Positions 1 through 12,095 of a DNA stretch of 64,000 nucleotides are shown here, piece by piece. The notes below the pieces were generated by a model. That model was not told where the DNA came from and did not search any database. It worked only from the letters and a program-made list of their open reading frames with translations. The stretch is taken from NCBI RefSeq assembly GCF_958450345.1, contig NC_088780.1, positions 126,246,226-126,310,225 on the forward strand, read 5' to 3'. The stretch is from Calliphora vicina. Lineage: Eukaryota > Arthropoda > Insecta > Diptera > Calliphoridae. Both the position numbers and the translations under genes were made by a program. How positions within the stretch are numbered: position 1 is the stretch's first letter; each line of letters opens with the position of its first letter.

Positions 1-1082
1 ATCTAATATGATCATAGCATGTTCTAAAGAAATCATGTGATACTCCAAAATTATCATCTAATCACTATTTAGATTAGTTATTTTTGCGAACAAAAATGTA
101 TGTTTCAGTGAACCATACTCAAATTTATAATTGCTATGAACATAAAAATATTGATGAACTTAAATAAAAATAACAATAATTTGTGTACGACAACAATGTA
201 TTGTTCCAAAAAAAAAACACAGTCTAGTTGTCGTAACCATGTTTTTTCTCTGTGTGTATGCGTCATATGAACAAGTCTGTATTTGTATTTTATTTATGGA
301 GCAAAAATACCAAGGAGACTTTTAAAATCCCTACACAATTTTATATTGTGTGTGTGTTTATGGGGAATAATCATTTTAAAAAAACCCAAAATTATGTTTA
401 TTTTTGTCGTTGTTACCAGAAACCCCCTAAAAATAAATATCATTAATTTACATACAATTCTCTAAGGGTATGGGAGTTTTTCGGGGGAACTGTGGGTGTG
501 TGTTGATGTCTCTCAAAACTTTGTTTTATATGGTGAATTGAATAAGAAAAATATCAACAATAAAGTAAATATTTCTATGTAGACATTTTTAAGGACAGTA
601 TCTTTTCTAGAGGTAAATTTCAAACAAAAATTTACTTATTTTGCGAAATTGTCGGTGTCCCAAGGGTGTCCCAAAAGTATGATTTGATTTAATTTAAATA
701 GAGAACACAGATTTTACTTCAAATAAACACGAACAAATAAATGACATGGTGTTAGATCACACGATCTAGGGCCGCAATAATGATCCCCAATCAGGAGAGC
801 AGTAATTTAATTGCTTCACGGGCTGTATGCCATGGTGGATACCTTCAATATCATCCAATTCTTTCAAATAATCGAACAATTTCTTGGCAAAGAAAGAATT
901 AAAAATGTTAATTTTCAAACACCGAATACTTTTATGTAGAATAATGATAGCTTCAACTAGTGGTTTTTATCCATTAAATTATATTGACAATTCTTATTCT
1001 AAATGACAAAATTACATTGAAGATAAGTAAGTAGCATATTTTAGCTATATCTACAAATATAATTCTAATTGAATTTCATTTA
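1..1082. other. AT-rich DNA, no gene
   Basis: No convincing coding frame, RNA gene or complete element. The only recognisable piece is at about 225-258, where GTAACCATG followed by TTTTTTCTCTGTGTG matches the right end of the palindromic MITE best seen at 19428-19820. Confidence 0.6.
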
Positions 1083-1528
1083 TTATACCCTTCACCTTCG
1101 TGAGAAGGTATTTTGGATTCTTATAGATAGCTGAATAGATCTATAAGGATCTGTCTGTCTGTCTGTTGAAATCAATTTTCTGAAGATCCCAGATATCTTC
1201 TAGATCAAAATCTTCAATAATTCTGTCAGACATGCTTTCGAGAAGTTTCCTATTTAAAATCATCAGATGTATATAAGACCATAGTAAGTTGAACCTACAA
1301 TGGGTCAAAATCGGAAAAAATATTTTTAACCCGATTTTTTTTCACAAAAAAAAAAAAAATACATTTACAAAATTTAAAATAACAATTCGAAAATTTTTTT
1401 TCCAAAAAATGAAAAAAAAAATAAATTTTGTTTACCTAAAAATATTTAAAATTTTTATTTTGAAGTATAATTTGGTGAAGGGTATATAAGCTTCGGCACA
1501 GCCGAATATAGCTCTCTTACTTGTTTTT
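1083..1528 (+). repeat. Family-B repeat, copy 1 (internally deleted)
   Basis: Starts with ATACCCTTCACC and ends with GGTGAAGGGTATATAAG, the hairpin TTCGGCACAGCCGAA (1492-1506) and a TTACTTGTTTTT tail. A GTCTGTCTGTCTGTTGAAATC microsatellite lies near 1147-1170. Other copies are at 12972-13698, 28234-28815 and 38322-38917. It is about 280 bp shorter than the 12972 copy. No coding capacity, so it is non-autonomous; the mobilising enzyme is unknown. Confidence 0.8.
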
Positions 1529-1915
1529 AGTTAAGGACTTGAACTGACTAGAATTCGTTCTGACTAGAATTCGTTCGCTTTTTCGAACCGAAAAAGCGAA
1601 ATTGAGGGAATCAAATCTTGCGTGAATTTTAGGACACTTTTTACATATATAAGAATTTTAATTTTTCCCTTCTCAATATGTTTTACTGTAAGTTTTTTGT
1701 GTTTTCCCAAAGGTAAGAAAGATATATACTTCTGTGACCGTATGGAAAAACTAGTTAGCTCCATTTTATGAAAAATCGAGAAAAACGCACTTAAAGCTTT
1801 AAACATATTTCACTAATTATTTAATATGAATTTATGTTATTATGCATGCGCATTAAACAAAACATAATTTTAAACAATGTTAAAGATTTCTGGTTCCATT
1901 GAACTAATTTTTGGA
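1529..1915. other. AT-rich spacer with a short tandem duplication
   Basis: GACTAGAATTCGTTC occurs twice in tandem at about 1546-1576. Nothing else is recognisable. Confidence 0.5.
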
Positions 1916-1923
1916 CTTAAAAC

Positions 1924-2704
1924 TAGGGATGCCAATCCCGAAATCCCGATCCAGAAAATCCCGGGATTTTTCGGGATCGGGATTTCCCGAATCCCGGGAT
2001 TTGTGAAAAAGAATCCCGGGATTTTTCGGGATTAACAAATCCCGAAATATTATGAGATTTTTGATATTTTAGGAAGATTTTTGAAGCACCCAAAATACTT
2101 AGAAAGCTAAATTTCAGCATATTTTTTATAATACTAATCTCGCTTCAAATCCAAACGCAGACAGATTTTTTCATTTGAATCGGAGAGCAGCACGTCTCCC
2201 TTGCATTAACAGGCTTTTACACAATTTACACTTTTACGAAGTTTATGTTCAAGTTATTTTCTAAAGGGGACTAGGGGCAAATGTAGCCCGATTTCCGCAG
2301 TACTTTACATTATAATTTCAGAGTATTTACAACTTATTTTGTGCAAAATTTTATAAGGATTGCCGCATAATCAAGATATTTATGACTGCTCAAACAGTAC
2401 TCCGGGGGACAATTGTATGGAGCTAGGGGAAATCATGGACCATTTTATTTTAATTTAACGCATTAGTTTTTGATTTGTTATGTTTTTACTTAAATATATT
2501 AATGATATAATAGTTTTTATTGTTGAATTTGATGTTTTTGACGTTTAACTAAAATCCCGAAGTCCCGAAAAATCCCGAAATCCCGAAAAATCCCGGGATC
2601 CCGAAAAATCCCGGGGTCCCGAAAAATCCCGGGATCCCGGGATTTACATTTCTAAAATCCCGAATCCCGGGATTTGTAAAACCCAGTCCCGTTTGGCATC
2701 CCTA
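1924..2704. mobile_element. hAT-type MITE with CTTAAAAC target duplication
   Basis: The ends are TAGGGATGCCAATCCCG and, reverse-complemented, TAGGGATGCCAAACGGG. A perfect 8-bp duplication CTTAAAAC flanks them (1916-1923 and 2705-2712). TAGGG ends with an 8-bp duplication are diagnostic of hAT. The subterminal 100-150 bp are dense in CCCGGGATT and TCCCGAAA motifs in both orientations, as expected for hAT transposase-binding arrays. No transposase is present, so it is non-autonomous. A right-end fragment of the same family lies at 36186-36301. Confidence 0.93.
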
Positions 2705-2712
2705 CTTAAAAC

Positions 2713-4546
2713 CAATAACACTGCGGAACAGAGATTTTGGTGCCCGAGATTTGAACTACCTTTTGTACACGTTGATGAACCCTCATTACTATGTTATACT
2801 TGTTTTTTTCCAGTCAGCTCGCGTTTTCGAAATATCGCGGTTTTTATATTTTCATTGAATACCCTATTTTTTTGTGTTTTTCTTCAAAATTTTGGGTAAT
2901 GCAATTAAGAATGTGAAATTTTTTTAGCTTGAGACTGGTCTACATAAACATATGCTTCTTTTGAGTATAATAATTCTTATGGATATTTTGGCATATTTGT
3001 CAGATCTTTCGGGAAAGTTGAAATTTGACTTTTTTAGCTTTATCCTTAATAAAATTGTGCATTATGAAAATTTTAAATAAAAATTTATCACTGCACATTC
3101 AAGGCATTATAGCGAATATAGTTTTTAATTAAAATGAAAAATTAGTTAAAAATTTAATGAAATATTTAGATAATATCCCGAAATTTTACATCCTAAAAAA
3201 CAATTTTTTTTATAAATAAATTTTTAGGTAGTCATTAGTCTTATTTCTTAATTCACATTTAAATCTAACTACAGCAATGTAAATTCAACCATATAGATTT
3301 ATTTCTACATTATATATCCAGGAATTGTCTATGTTGTGAATTTGAATACCAAAGTAAGCAAAATGCAATTGGAGAACAGTGTTGTAATTGATTTTCGCTG
3401 ATCTTTTAACATATATTCGTCACAAATGTAACAAAACATATTAGCATCTTTAACACAGCATCTCATCTTACTAGCCATAATGAAATAACATAACAAGTGA
3501 AATTATATTTATAAAAAAAACAGGTGTAAAACATTCAAGTTACGAACATTTATATAGTTTATTTAATATTAAATACATATGAAAAATACTGTAAAACTTT
3601 GAGTTATTTGCCAAATAGTTTAGTATATTTTAAGCGAATTTTCAATATTTTTATATAAATTAGTTTATTGATAAGTTTTTATTGTATATAGTGAACAAAA
3701 TTTGAAAACTTTTACCATAGGTCAAACTTATAAGGATGAAACTGAAAAAAGTTAATTTTCAACATCCTTGCGATATCACCAATATATCCTGAAACTTAGA
3801 TAAACGAAATTGATGTCAAAGAAAAGATAATTTTGTGTAGAATACCAGTACAAAGATGCGTTTTTAATTTTGGTCTCCATTTATGAAATAACCCAACAAA
3901 AAGAGAAAAAAATACAGAATAACCAAAAAAATGAAAACCGCGATATCTTAAAAACAAGAGCTCCTCAAAAAAAACTAAATATAGTTTTGACTATGTAATG
4001 TCCCATACATGTTTTATCAAAAACTTTTTCCGCGGCACCAAACCAAAATGTCAATTTTGTTCCTCTGTGTAATCGATGTCAATTACCTATTTTTTTTAAA
4101 AAAAAACTTTTTTTTATTTTTTTTTTATATTTTACGGAATTAAGGCAACTTTGTGAAAAAACATTATTTATTTGACTCAGCGCGTTAACTCACCCGTTTT
4201 TTAAGAAAAAATGGAGTTACCCAGTTTTTTCAAAAACTTTTTTTCCTTTTATTCAAAAATAAGCCGAGTTGTTGGCAATGAGCATGTTTGTGTGAAAAAG
4301 GTGCAAAATTTTGGTGTCAGTGAACACATACCAGAAATTGTCTCACACATACAAGAATTGTATGTATGTGGTGCCCTGTATGTTTGTGGTGCCCTGCAAA
4401 ACTTGGAATTAGTTTCGGGTTGATGAATATATTAACCTAATTGCAAGTTTTTTAACTGACAAAAATACACTCTATGAATAACTATTTAATAGTGAAATTG
4501 GGGGTATATACAAAATTGTATTTCCTTCTAAAATAAGAATATTTAC
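2713..4546. other. AT-rich DNA, no gene
   Basis: Contains homopolymer runs (around 4091-4135) and no supportable gene. The 70-codon frame at 4211-4423 includes a direct duplication of TGTATGTnTGTGGTGCCCTG (4358-4396) and matches no family I recognise. Confidence 0.5.
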
Positions 4547-4780
4547 ACACAGCCCCAAAAGTGAGTAAACAACAGCGATTTTTTTTTGATTTTTTTAAGA
4601 TCATGAAAATCATTATAGTCCGACTTAAATTTTATTTTTCACAACCGAATCTATTATTCAACCCAATCTCAAACAAACCAAAACTTTAAAATTTTAATCG
4701 ATGGATACATTTTAGAATTTTCATTATCTTAAAAAAAATCAAATAATTTTTGGTGTATACTCAGTTTTGAGGCTCACTGT
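4547..4780. mobile_element. Small Tc1-type MITE with long inverted ends
   Basis: The left end ACAGCCCCAAAAGTGAGTA and the reverse complement of the right end, ACAGTGAGCCTCAAAACTGA, align with one small gap. The inversion continues inward (GATTTTTTTAAGATCATGAA at about 4590 against TTCATTATCTTAAAAAAAAT near 4720-4740). CAGTG-like ends resemble Tc1-group elements. There is no coding capacity and the 2-bp duplication is not clean. Confidence 0.6.
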
Positions 4781-5112
4781 ATATCCCACATGAATAATGC
4801 AATTCTCTCTCTTTTTCTCTGTTATTGTTGACACTCACATAATAAAGATATCGCACTAGCGATTTATCTGGAGAAAGGTAAAGTAAAGCGAACCAAATGC
4901 TAACCTTAACCTAACTATACATTGAAGAAGTTACCCTGGGCATAACTATACTTTGGAAAAGTTACTAGTTAACAATGATCATAGAACGTGTAACATGTAG
5001 GCTTGTCTAAGGAGCCATATAGTTACTGAAAATTCCATTAAAACAGCAGGGTTAACATAATGTGTCATTGTCATTAACATTATATAACAAATATGTGTTG
5101 TACCATTGTATA
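4781..5112. other. Unannotated spacer
   Basis: Contains repeated phrases such as GAAAAGTTAC/GAAGAAGTTACC (4924-4970). No gene or element end recognised. Confidence 0.4.
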
Positions 5113-5562
5113 AAGAGTGAGCCAGAAAAAACTTATACTTGTGCTTAAACCATTCAATATAAAAATTCCCAAAAATAACAAAATTTATTCAAATATTGTA
5201 GAAATTCATATTGGCAAATATTGGCAGATTACTCGGTAATTATAAATTTATCCACTTTTTCCAAAAATCCTCCCGTTAGCTCCACTTACGCTTTCCTGTG
5301 TTCTTAATTTTTTTTTTACAATAGACCAATATCTTTCCACTGGCCGAATTAGTGACATGAAGCCAAATCAATCCAGAAATATGAGGCTTGCCACACAAGA
5401 AACTTCTTGGGAAATTTTCTTTGTGTTTTCGTTCATCAACCCCATAAAAAACATGACCCGGTAGTTGTGAAAAGTCTGCCAGTATATAAGTTTCATTATT
5501 CATTACACAATAGCCGTATTTTTTTTATAAAATTTAACCTCAATATTTTTGTACATTCTTTT

Positions 5563-6415
5563 TAGGGTATTCAATTAATCGGGTTTCTGATTTAATCGGT
5601 TAATCGAGCAAATAATTATTCGAGGTTTAGATTTATTCGGTTAATAATCGGTTAATTTAAAATTATTCGATTAACCGAATAATTTTTATGTTCATTTTAA
5701 ATTGAAAATACAACAACGAATTTTGTGTACAAAAACAGTCAATTATTTTTTGTGTGAGAGTGTTTTTTGTTGTAAACATCAAAATTAAAATTCATGTTTT
5801 CTCATATATTTTATAAGTTTGGGTTAAATACAGATTAGAAAGATATTAACATCTACTATTTATATTTCTGAAATCGCATGATTTGTTGAACATTTATTTA
5901 AGAAATATGTAGTAAAATGTCATAAAATATTCAAAGACGTTTTTCTCGAAACGACTTTTTTTGAATTATGACGTTGTTGCAGCAAATGAGCAATGTGTGA
6001 GGTTTTTAGGGCTTTAATGAGATCTTCATGATAAAGAATATTCCTTTTTGCATTGTTTTAGATTTTTCATAGTTTCGTTTCAAAAAAAAGTTTCGTCTAT
6101 ACATGTAAATCCAAACAAAGTTTCAAATACATGTAAATTAAATATGTCAGTTGTTATACATACTCACTAATCATGTTTATTGGATGTTCAAAAATATCTA
6201 ATTTTAATTTGAAATTTGTATTTGAATTGAAATAAAAAAATAAATACAAAAAAATGGTTAAAGTGCAAAAAAAGGAATTTCGGTTAATCGGTTAATCGAT
6301 ACAAATTAATCGGTTTATTTGTTATTTGAAAATTGGTAATTTCAAATTATTCGAACAGTTAACCGTCCAAAATTAATCGGTTAACCGATTAACGGTTAAT
6401 CGATTGAATACCCTA
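5563..6415. mobile_element. hAT-type MITE with ATTCTTTT target duplication
   Basis: The ends are TAGGGTATTCAATTAATCGG and, reverse-complemented, TAGGGTATTCAATCGATTAA. A perfect 8-bp duplication ATTCTTTT flanks them (5555-5562 and 6416-6423). Subterminal regions repeat GGTTAATCG/CGATTAACC many times in both orientations. No coding region. It splits the Tc1/mariner transposase pseudogene. The hAT at 57524-58933 shares the TAGGGTATTCAnTCGA end and could be a relative of its autonomous source. Confidence 0.94.
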
Positions 6416-6660
6416 ATTCTTTTGCTTCTATGTATTTTACCGCATTACGATCTGCGAACAAAAAAAATCAGAGCATTTAACTTTACGAGCTGCTTTTCTC
6501 ATAGAAGTGTTCGGTGCTCTTCGAAAGAGTTCTTGGAATTCTTTTGCCTTACCAATATCTACTACACCGTTTTTTCTTACTTTCAATGTTTAAGTCTTCC
6601 TTATACTGTTCAATTGCTTTTGAAACAGTATGGCGATAAATATCCAGATCTATTGCTATT

Positions 6661-7375
6661 TATACCCTACACCACCATAGTGGAGAGGGTATTATGCGTT
6701 TGTGCAGATGTTTGTAACGCCCAAAAATATTAGTCTAACACCCACCTTAAAGTATACCGATCGGCTTAGAATCGATTAAGCGATGTCCGTCCGTCCGTCC
6801 GTCTGGTTGGCTGGCTGTCCATGTAAACCTTGTGCGCAGAGTACAGGTCGCAATTTTGAAGATATTTCGATGAAATTTGATACATATTATTTTTTCGGCT
6901 CAAGGACCAAGCCTATTGAAACCGGCTGAAATCGGTTCATTATTTCACCTAGCCCCCATACAAATGTCCTCCCGAAATTGGACTTTATCGGTCATAAATG
7001 TTTAATTTATATATGTATCTCCACAAATTCCGCTCCAAATAAGTTTTATATACACAAAATTCATGTCACTAAATTTTGTTACGATCGGTCCATAATTAGT
7101 CATAGCTCCCATATAGACCCGCTTCCGAAAATCACTTTAACGTGCATAAATCGCTTAAAAATGTTGGTAAACACACAAAATTCAACATAGTTAACTTCAA
7201 TATACAAATCACACGACCTAATCCATAATTGGTCATAGCCCCCATATAAGGCCCACTTCCGAAAATCACTCAAAAATATAAATTACTTAAATTTTAAAAT
7301 AAAATTTTTTTTTGCTCTTTTACTTAGTGTAGGGTATTATATGGTCGGGCTTGACCGACCATACTTTCTTAATTG
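6661..7375 (+). repeat. Family-A repeat, copy 1
   Basis: Begins TATACCCTACACCACCATAG, which folds back on GGGTAT (6661-6692). It has a GTCC then GGCT microsatellite at 6785-6822 and ends with GTGTAGGGTATTATATGG, the hairpin GGTCGGGCTTGACCGACC (7343-7360) and a TTCTTAATTGTTTT tail. It sits inside the Tc1/mariner pseudogene. The interior gives a 70-codon frame (6978-7190) that recurs in other copies only because the DNA is shared. No transposase. Superfamily not established. Confidence 0.85.
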
Positions 7376-7585
7376 TTTTTTTTTAAATTTTTAATTATTT
7401 TTTCACGTACTTTTCTTTCGCTGTCCATGTAGAGCGAAATAATAGTTGAAAATTAATGATTTCGAAAAGATAATATCTCACATATTTTTAAAAGCTAACG
7501 TGATTAAAAAAGTAATAATTTGTTGGACCAACGATAAGTTTTGGTTGGAGCATTGTGTATATGTTTTTTTCTGACTCACTCTTTA

Positions 7586-9262
7586 CTATACATGCTGCGG
7601 TTTGACTTCAGTGGTATTTAATTATTAAGACTAGAGTTTGAGAATTATAAAGCTGTGGTTACATCAAATTTGCTATTGTTAAGCTGGCATAAAAATGTCC
7701 TGCTGTTTTCACCGCATAAAATTCTAATTAAAACTTATCTATTTACCCTAAACAAACACATTTTGTATTTAAATAAATGCTGTTGGATATCGCAAACATA
7801 AAACCGCATTGAAAGACATTAGCCAGACATGTGTTTGAAAGTCTCAAAATTAAATAAAGAATTGAATGGCTGGCGAAAGATATATAACAAAGTGTTTAAA
7901 GGAATAACCAAAGAACTTATTTTAAAAATTTGGCAAATATAGAAATTTATAGTTTTTTTTTTTATTTTCCATCAAAGTTGAGAAATATTGAAAAAATTAA
8001 TAGTTGGTAAATATCGATTTACCTGATCGATTTACATAGTATTCGATATACTGTATCTGAAAGCGGACTAATACCTAAATTTTTGAAAACTGAAAATCAG
8101 TGAACTGTGATGGGCTATATCTTCTGAATCTGATTGTAATAAGAGTAGCATATTTGATATTTCGTTGGACAAATTACTGTAAAATAGGTTTGTTTAATAT
8201 TTTTTGAAATTTTTGATTTTTGTAACCTCACTTGTTCTACGGGCGCCACTGTGCTTCGTTGGAAAGGTCTTTGAAATGCCTTTCATTTGATATCCATATT
8301 GCCTATGTACATGACGTTGTTTTGAGCTTAGAACTCAGCCGATTTTTCAAATTTTGTATAGCATCCTAACCAGATCCATATCTGTTATATCGATGTATTC
8401 ATCATGTTTGTATATTATTTGGGCTCTTCAAAAGGTTGATTTCAACAGACATAAGGTCTAGAATATACATATAAACTTTATGGGGTCGCATATATATGTA
8501 CCTTTATATACAAATATATAATCTTTTTCTACTAATTACATTTTACTTATGAGATTATTTTCATTGTGTCTCTTTAAGAATATAAAATCAAACATTTGTT
8601 TCCTCCTTCTTTTCTAATTCTATCATTATTATATCCATTTTTTTGCTTTTTGTTTGTTTTTTCTTTCATCTATGGAAACAGATCCCATATTAAATTAATA
8701 CCCCAAACAAATTAAATTTATTTTTTATCCGAACTGTTATTTATCAATCAATTTATTTTTATTTACGTCTATTTATATCTTTCGAGCGTTTTTTTGCTTT
8801 TGTATTTATATAAATGTAATTTCTTTTTTGAATTATCTATTTGCTGGTCTTAATTAGCTTATCACTTTCAATTGTTTCGCTATGATATGGAGTAGAGTGC
8901 ATTAGAGTATGGTTTTTTTTAATGATTGTCGTGAATCAAATTAATTAACTTAATATATTTCGTTAAAGGAGTGAGTAGGTATCACTTGTTAGTTAGTGTT
9001 TGGGTTGTGCTAATAAAAGAATTTTTGTCTATCGATAATGATTTTATTATACTGCTGTAGTGTAAGAGGTTTTCTGTAAATGTAATTGTGTCTGTTCTGA
9101 TCAAAAATGAACAATATTTGAAATTGTATTGAAATATACAGGGAAGTTCTTAAGAATTCTAATAAAACTTATCAGAATATGTTTCAATTCAATTATATAC
9201 TATTTTTAAACAATCATGGCAAAGCTTTTTAAGCTTTTTTATATCCACCATGTCAAAAGATA
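7586..9262. other. AT-rich DNA, no gene
   Basis: No gene recognised. A family-B remnant lies at 8385-8505. The rest is low-complexity T-rich DNA. Confidence 0.5.
8385..8505 (-). repeat. Family-B repeat fragment
   Basis: GGTTGATTTCAACAGACATA and CTTTATGGGGTCGCA match, in the same order, the inverted 5' half of family B as seen at 28690-28780. Both ends are lost. Confidence 0.45.
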
Positions 9263-10397
9263 TTGATTTTTTTCATTTCTTAAAAATGCGGGATTTTTTG
9301 CTTTTTTAAAATTTTTTTTTGAAACATTTGTACATTATAAATTTATTCAAAGTATTGGCCATTTCCTATAGCCTTTTCCCATCTTTCTGGCAACATATGG
9401 ATTCCGAAACAATAGAACTGCTCATCTTTTGAGGCCAAGAACGAAACAAGTCAATATCGGATACTCTGTTCGAAAGTAAAGCGTATCCCAGAAAGTGCAG
9501 AATGCATCGAGGGGGGGGGCAAGTTCTAGACTATAAAGCGGATGAGGCAAAACCTCCGAACCACTTCATTCGAAATAGTTTTGAAAAAGTATAGCAACAT
9601 GTGGCTGAGGGTTGCCATGATGTAATATTCTGGGCGTTTTTCGGCCAATGCTCGCTTCAAAAGGAAATGTTGCGTTCGGTACAGCAGCTCATAATAGATT
9701 AAACCTTTTTGGTCCCACCAAATACAGAGCATTACCTTAGCGCCATGAATATTTGGCTTTGGTGTCGATTCGGTTGGTTGGCCGGACTTCACTTACGATC
9801 TCTGACGCTTGGGGTTATCGCAATGGATCCAATTCTCATCACAATTAATGGTTCAGTCCAAAAAAATCATCATGCGAATTCGTAATTCAAGGTCTCTTGG
9901 CTTCAATTCGTATGGTAGCCAATTTCCCTGCTTTTGAATGAATCCTACTGTTTGTAAATGTTTTGAAATTGCTGACTGAGTAGCTCCCAATGATTTTATA
10001 AGCTCTTGTTGAGTTTTGTAACAATCTTCATAGAGTAATGGCTCCAATTCTGGGTCTTCAAACTTTTTTGACTGGTCTGAGCGATCTTTGTCAGCCGTAT
10101 TAAAATCACCACTTCTGAAACGTAGAAATTATCTCTAGCGCTTTGAAACCGATGAAACACATTCATCATAAGCTTTGGTGAGCAATCGGTGTGATTCAGG
10201 GGCACTTTTTTTTAGAAGCAAAACTTCCCGCATATGACGCCTTTTTGGCACAAAATTCGACATCTTCTAAGAAAAAAATATCACTTTGTTGTTTACACAT
10301 TAACTAAGTGAGAATAATTTACAGATTACAGAACAAAAACCTCGTTCAAAATATACGCCAACTATTGCAAATCCCGCTTTTTTTAATACATGCACCC
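9263..10397 (-). mobile_element. mariner element, copy 1 (inactive)
   Basis: The inverted ends are TTAAAAATGCGGGATTTTTT (from 9280) and, on the other strand, GGGTGCATGTATTAAAAAAA followed by GCGGG (right end at 10397). TA lies outside each end (9261-9262 and 10398-10399). The length of about 1.1 kb suits mariner. The transposase is on the minus strand and is broken. A related copy lies 2 kb away in the opposite orientation. Confidence 0.85.
9343..10262 (-). pseudogene. mariner transposase pseudogene
   Basis: Starts at about 10262 (MSNFVPKRRHMRE). Frame changes and stops occur in the first 60 residues, then LLYEDCYKTQQELIKSLGAT and IQKQGNWLPYELKPRDLE give the helix-turn-helix region and linker characteristic of mariner transposases. 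Next comes STPKPNIHGAKVMLCIWWDQ, the segment around the first catalytic Asp, then a degraded version of the HDNARPH block (HGNPQPH), where the catalytic Asp is lost. It ends LPERWEKAIGNGQYFE with a stop at 9343-9345. The length is near the usual 345 residues, but frameshifts, an in-frame stop after QNYFE and the DNARPH change make it dead. Confidence 0.9.
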
Positions 10398-10600
10398 TAT
10401 AGAATGATATTCAAAGTTTTAAGAATTTAATCACTCTATCGAATTCTGTACAGTTCGGTCCCATAACAGATTCATGGACAAAACTACATATTGATGGTGG
10501 GTGTACAAGATATAACAACCTAACTTGAAAGATAGTGCAAAAGTAACCTGATATTTTCCATTTGTTAGTACACAAACACCTTCTTCATAGTTATTAAAAA

Positions 10601-10927
10601 CTAGTTGACCGCCGCGGCTTCGCCCGGTACCATTTACTAATGTTAGTTCTTCAAGTTTCTCCAACCCACATACACCTGCCTGTTCTTATTTATTTGCAAA
10701 TAAAATATCTAAATTTGTACTGCATACTTTAGGGAGCTTCTTTTATTACAGTTAACTGGACTCAAAAAAAAATAAGAGATTTACCCGGAATTTTTGAATA
10801 TTTTTTTCTTTACAAACCATATTCTGAAAATTTCGAATTGAATAAAAAAAATCGGCCAATTGGCCCAGCCGTTCTCACGTGATGCCATTACATACATGGA
10901 CCATTTCATTTTTGTATATATAGAAGA
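10601..10927 (-). mobile_element. Non-autonomous Helitron, complete ends
   Basis: On the minus strand the element begins TCTTCTATATATACAAAAAT (5' end at 10927) and ends GGCGGTCAACTAG (3' end at 10601). The flanking host bases are A before TC and T after CTAG, the A^T insertion rule of Helitrons. A GC-rich hairpin (CCGGGC-GAA-GCCGCGG) lies about 14 bp inside the 3' end. It is 327 bp long with no Rep/helicase. The GGCCCAGCCGTTCTCACGTG phrase near its 5' end resembles arthropod Helitron interiors. Confidence 0.85.
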
Positions 10928-12095
10928 TAGATAGCCATTTAATTTAATTCTCTATTGTTTAAAAATGTTTGCTTCTTTATGAAAAATATATTTATATTTA
11001 TTTTTAATTTACATTTCAAATTTATTTCCATTTTAAAAATATTCATTATAAAACAATATAAAACATTGTGTAATTGAATGTTTACAGAAATATTTAACAA
11101 TGTAAACACGAATAAATATTTGTGCATATAATAGGTACAAACAACAAACTATTACTATTACAATAGTTAAAATGTAATGTTTTTTTTTTCTTGGGAAATA
11201 AAAATTAGGGTAGCTAAAGCTTAAATAATATAACAGTTTTAAATGTTGTCTATGCATAAAAATATTTTTTCAAAACTAAAATGGAACCAATAAAATAAGA
11301 AATTGAAAGATTTGTGAATGACTTTCTGAATGTCGGTCAACTAGATAACAGAACTTTCGGTTCGTTATAACCAATAACAAAGGTTTACAATGGTTTTGGT
11401 GCGGCCAAAACTAAAACTGATCTTAAGTAATTTCGATACTTGATCCTACCTGGTTATAGTTTTTATTGTTGCATAAAATATTTAAGTGCCTCAACATGTC
11501 AACATTGAATTTTCCCATTTATAAAACAATCAGGCTGATTTTGTAAGACAAGATTATTGAAAGTATAGCCCCTATATTGATGATATAGAAGTCCCTAAGT
11601 AATTTAAGGACTTCGGAGAGTTACAGTAAATAGACAGATATACGAACATAGTTGCAATGCTGCTCTTTCTTATACATATTCCTTTGAATAATATAATTAC
11701 ATTAAATTAATTTTTTATTTGCAAACAGTTTGTTTTTATATATGTGTATGACCAATGGGATTATATAAAATATTCGCATTTAGTTGCATCACATTAACAG
11801 GGCTTTAAAAGCACTTTTGAATGAAAACATCAAGAACACAAATTTAACGATGTGGCAACAAAAAACACACACACACTGTTACACTCAAAGGACTTAACTT
11901 ATCACACAACAATTACTGATTGACCCATTAAGTACACAAAATGTCCTGCCAGCAAATGAAAGTTATATTTTCGATATATATACTAAAATGTATCTACTTG
12001 GTGTCGCAAAAATGTCATTCGGAATGTGAAGAAAAATGTATAAAAGCGAATTACATTAGTATCGACTTTTTAATAGCAAATGAGTGTGTAGAACC
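10928..12095. other. AT-rich DNA, no gene
   Basis: Nothing gene-like. An (AC)n tract lies at about 11863-11876. The left end of the next mariner copy probably lies near 11930-12090 but its inverted repeat is not readable. Confidence 0.45.

Larger units (their letters stand above)
5230..7426 (-). pseudogene. Tc1/mariner transposase pseudogene, in three pieces
   Basis: Read on the minus strand. A probable start, MDSERKVREKIIKNLK, lies at about 7426-7379. It is followed by YRHTVSKAIEQYKEDLNIE and KEFQELFRRAPNTSMRKAARK (with one frame change) at about 6645-6470, then by NNETYILADFSQLPGHVFYG from 5503 downwards. The RKAAR-K segment and the xDETY--ADF-Q-PG segment are typical of an insect Tc1/mariner-like DDE transposase. 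At xDETY the expected catalytic Asp is Asn (NNETY). The gene is split by a family-A repeat and a hAT MITE, has frameshifts, and the C-terminal catalytic part is missing or unreadable below about 5270. It cannot encode an active enzyme. Confidence 0.75.
5113..7583 (-). mobile_element. Decayed Tc1/mariner element carrying two later insertions
   Basis: The terminal inverted repeats are AAGAGTGAGCCAGAAAAAAC (left) and AAGAGTGAGTCAGAAAAAAA (right, reverse-complemented), each bordered by TA (5111-5112 and 7584-7585), as in Tc1/mariner transposition. The body is interrupted by a hAT MITE (5563-6415) and a family-A repeat (6661-7375). Removing both leaves about 0.9 kb, with broken transposase segments in the right order on the minus strand. 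The element is therefore older than both insertions. Confidence 0.88.

Noticed and set aside
4211..4423. 70-codon frame with repeated YVCGAL
   Set aside because: The repeat is a short DNA duplication; no family match and no flanking gene signals.
6978..7190. 70-codon frame that recurs in several places
   Set aside because: It is produced by the shared family-A repeat; starts and ends vary among copies and no protein motif is present.
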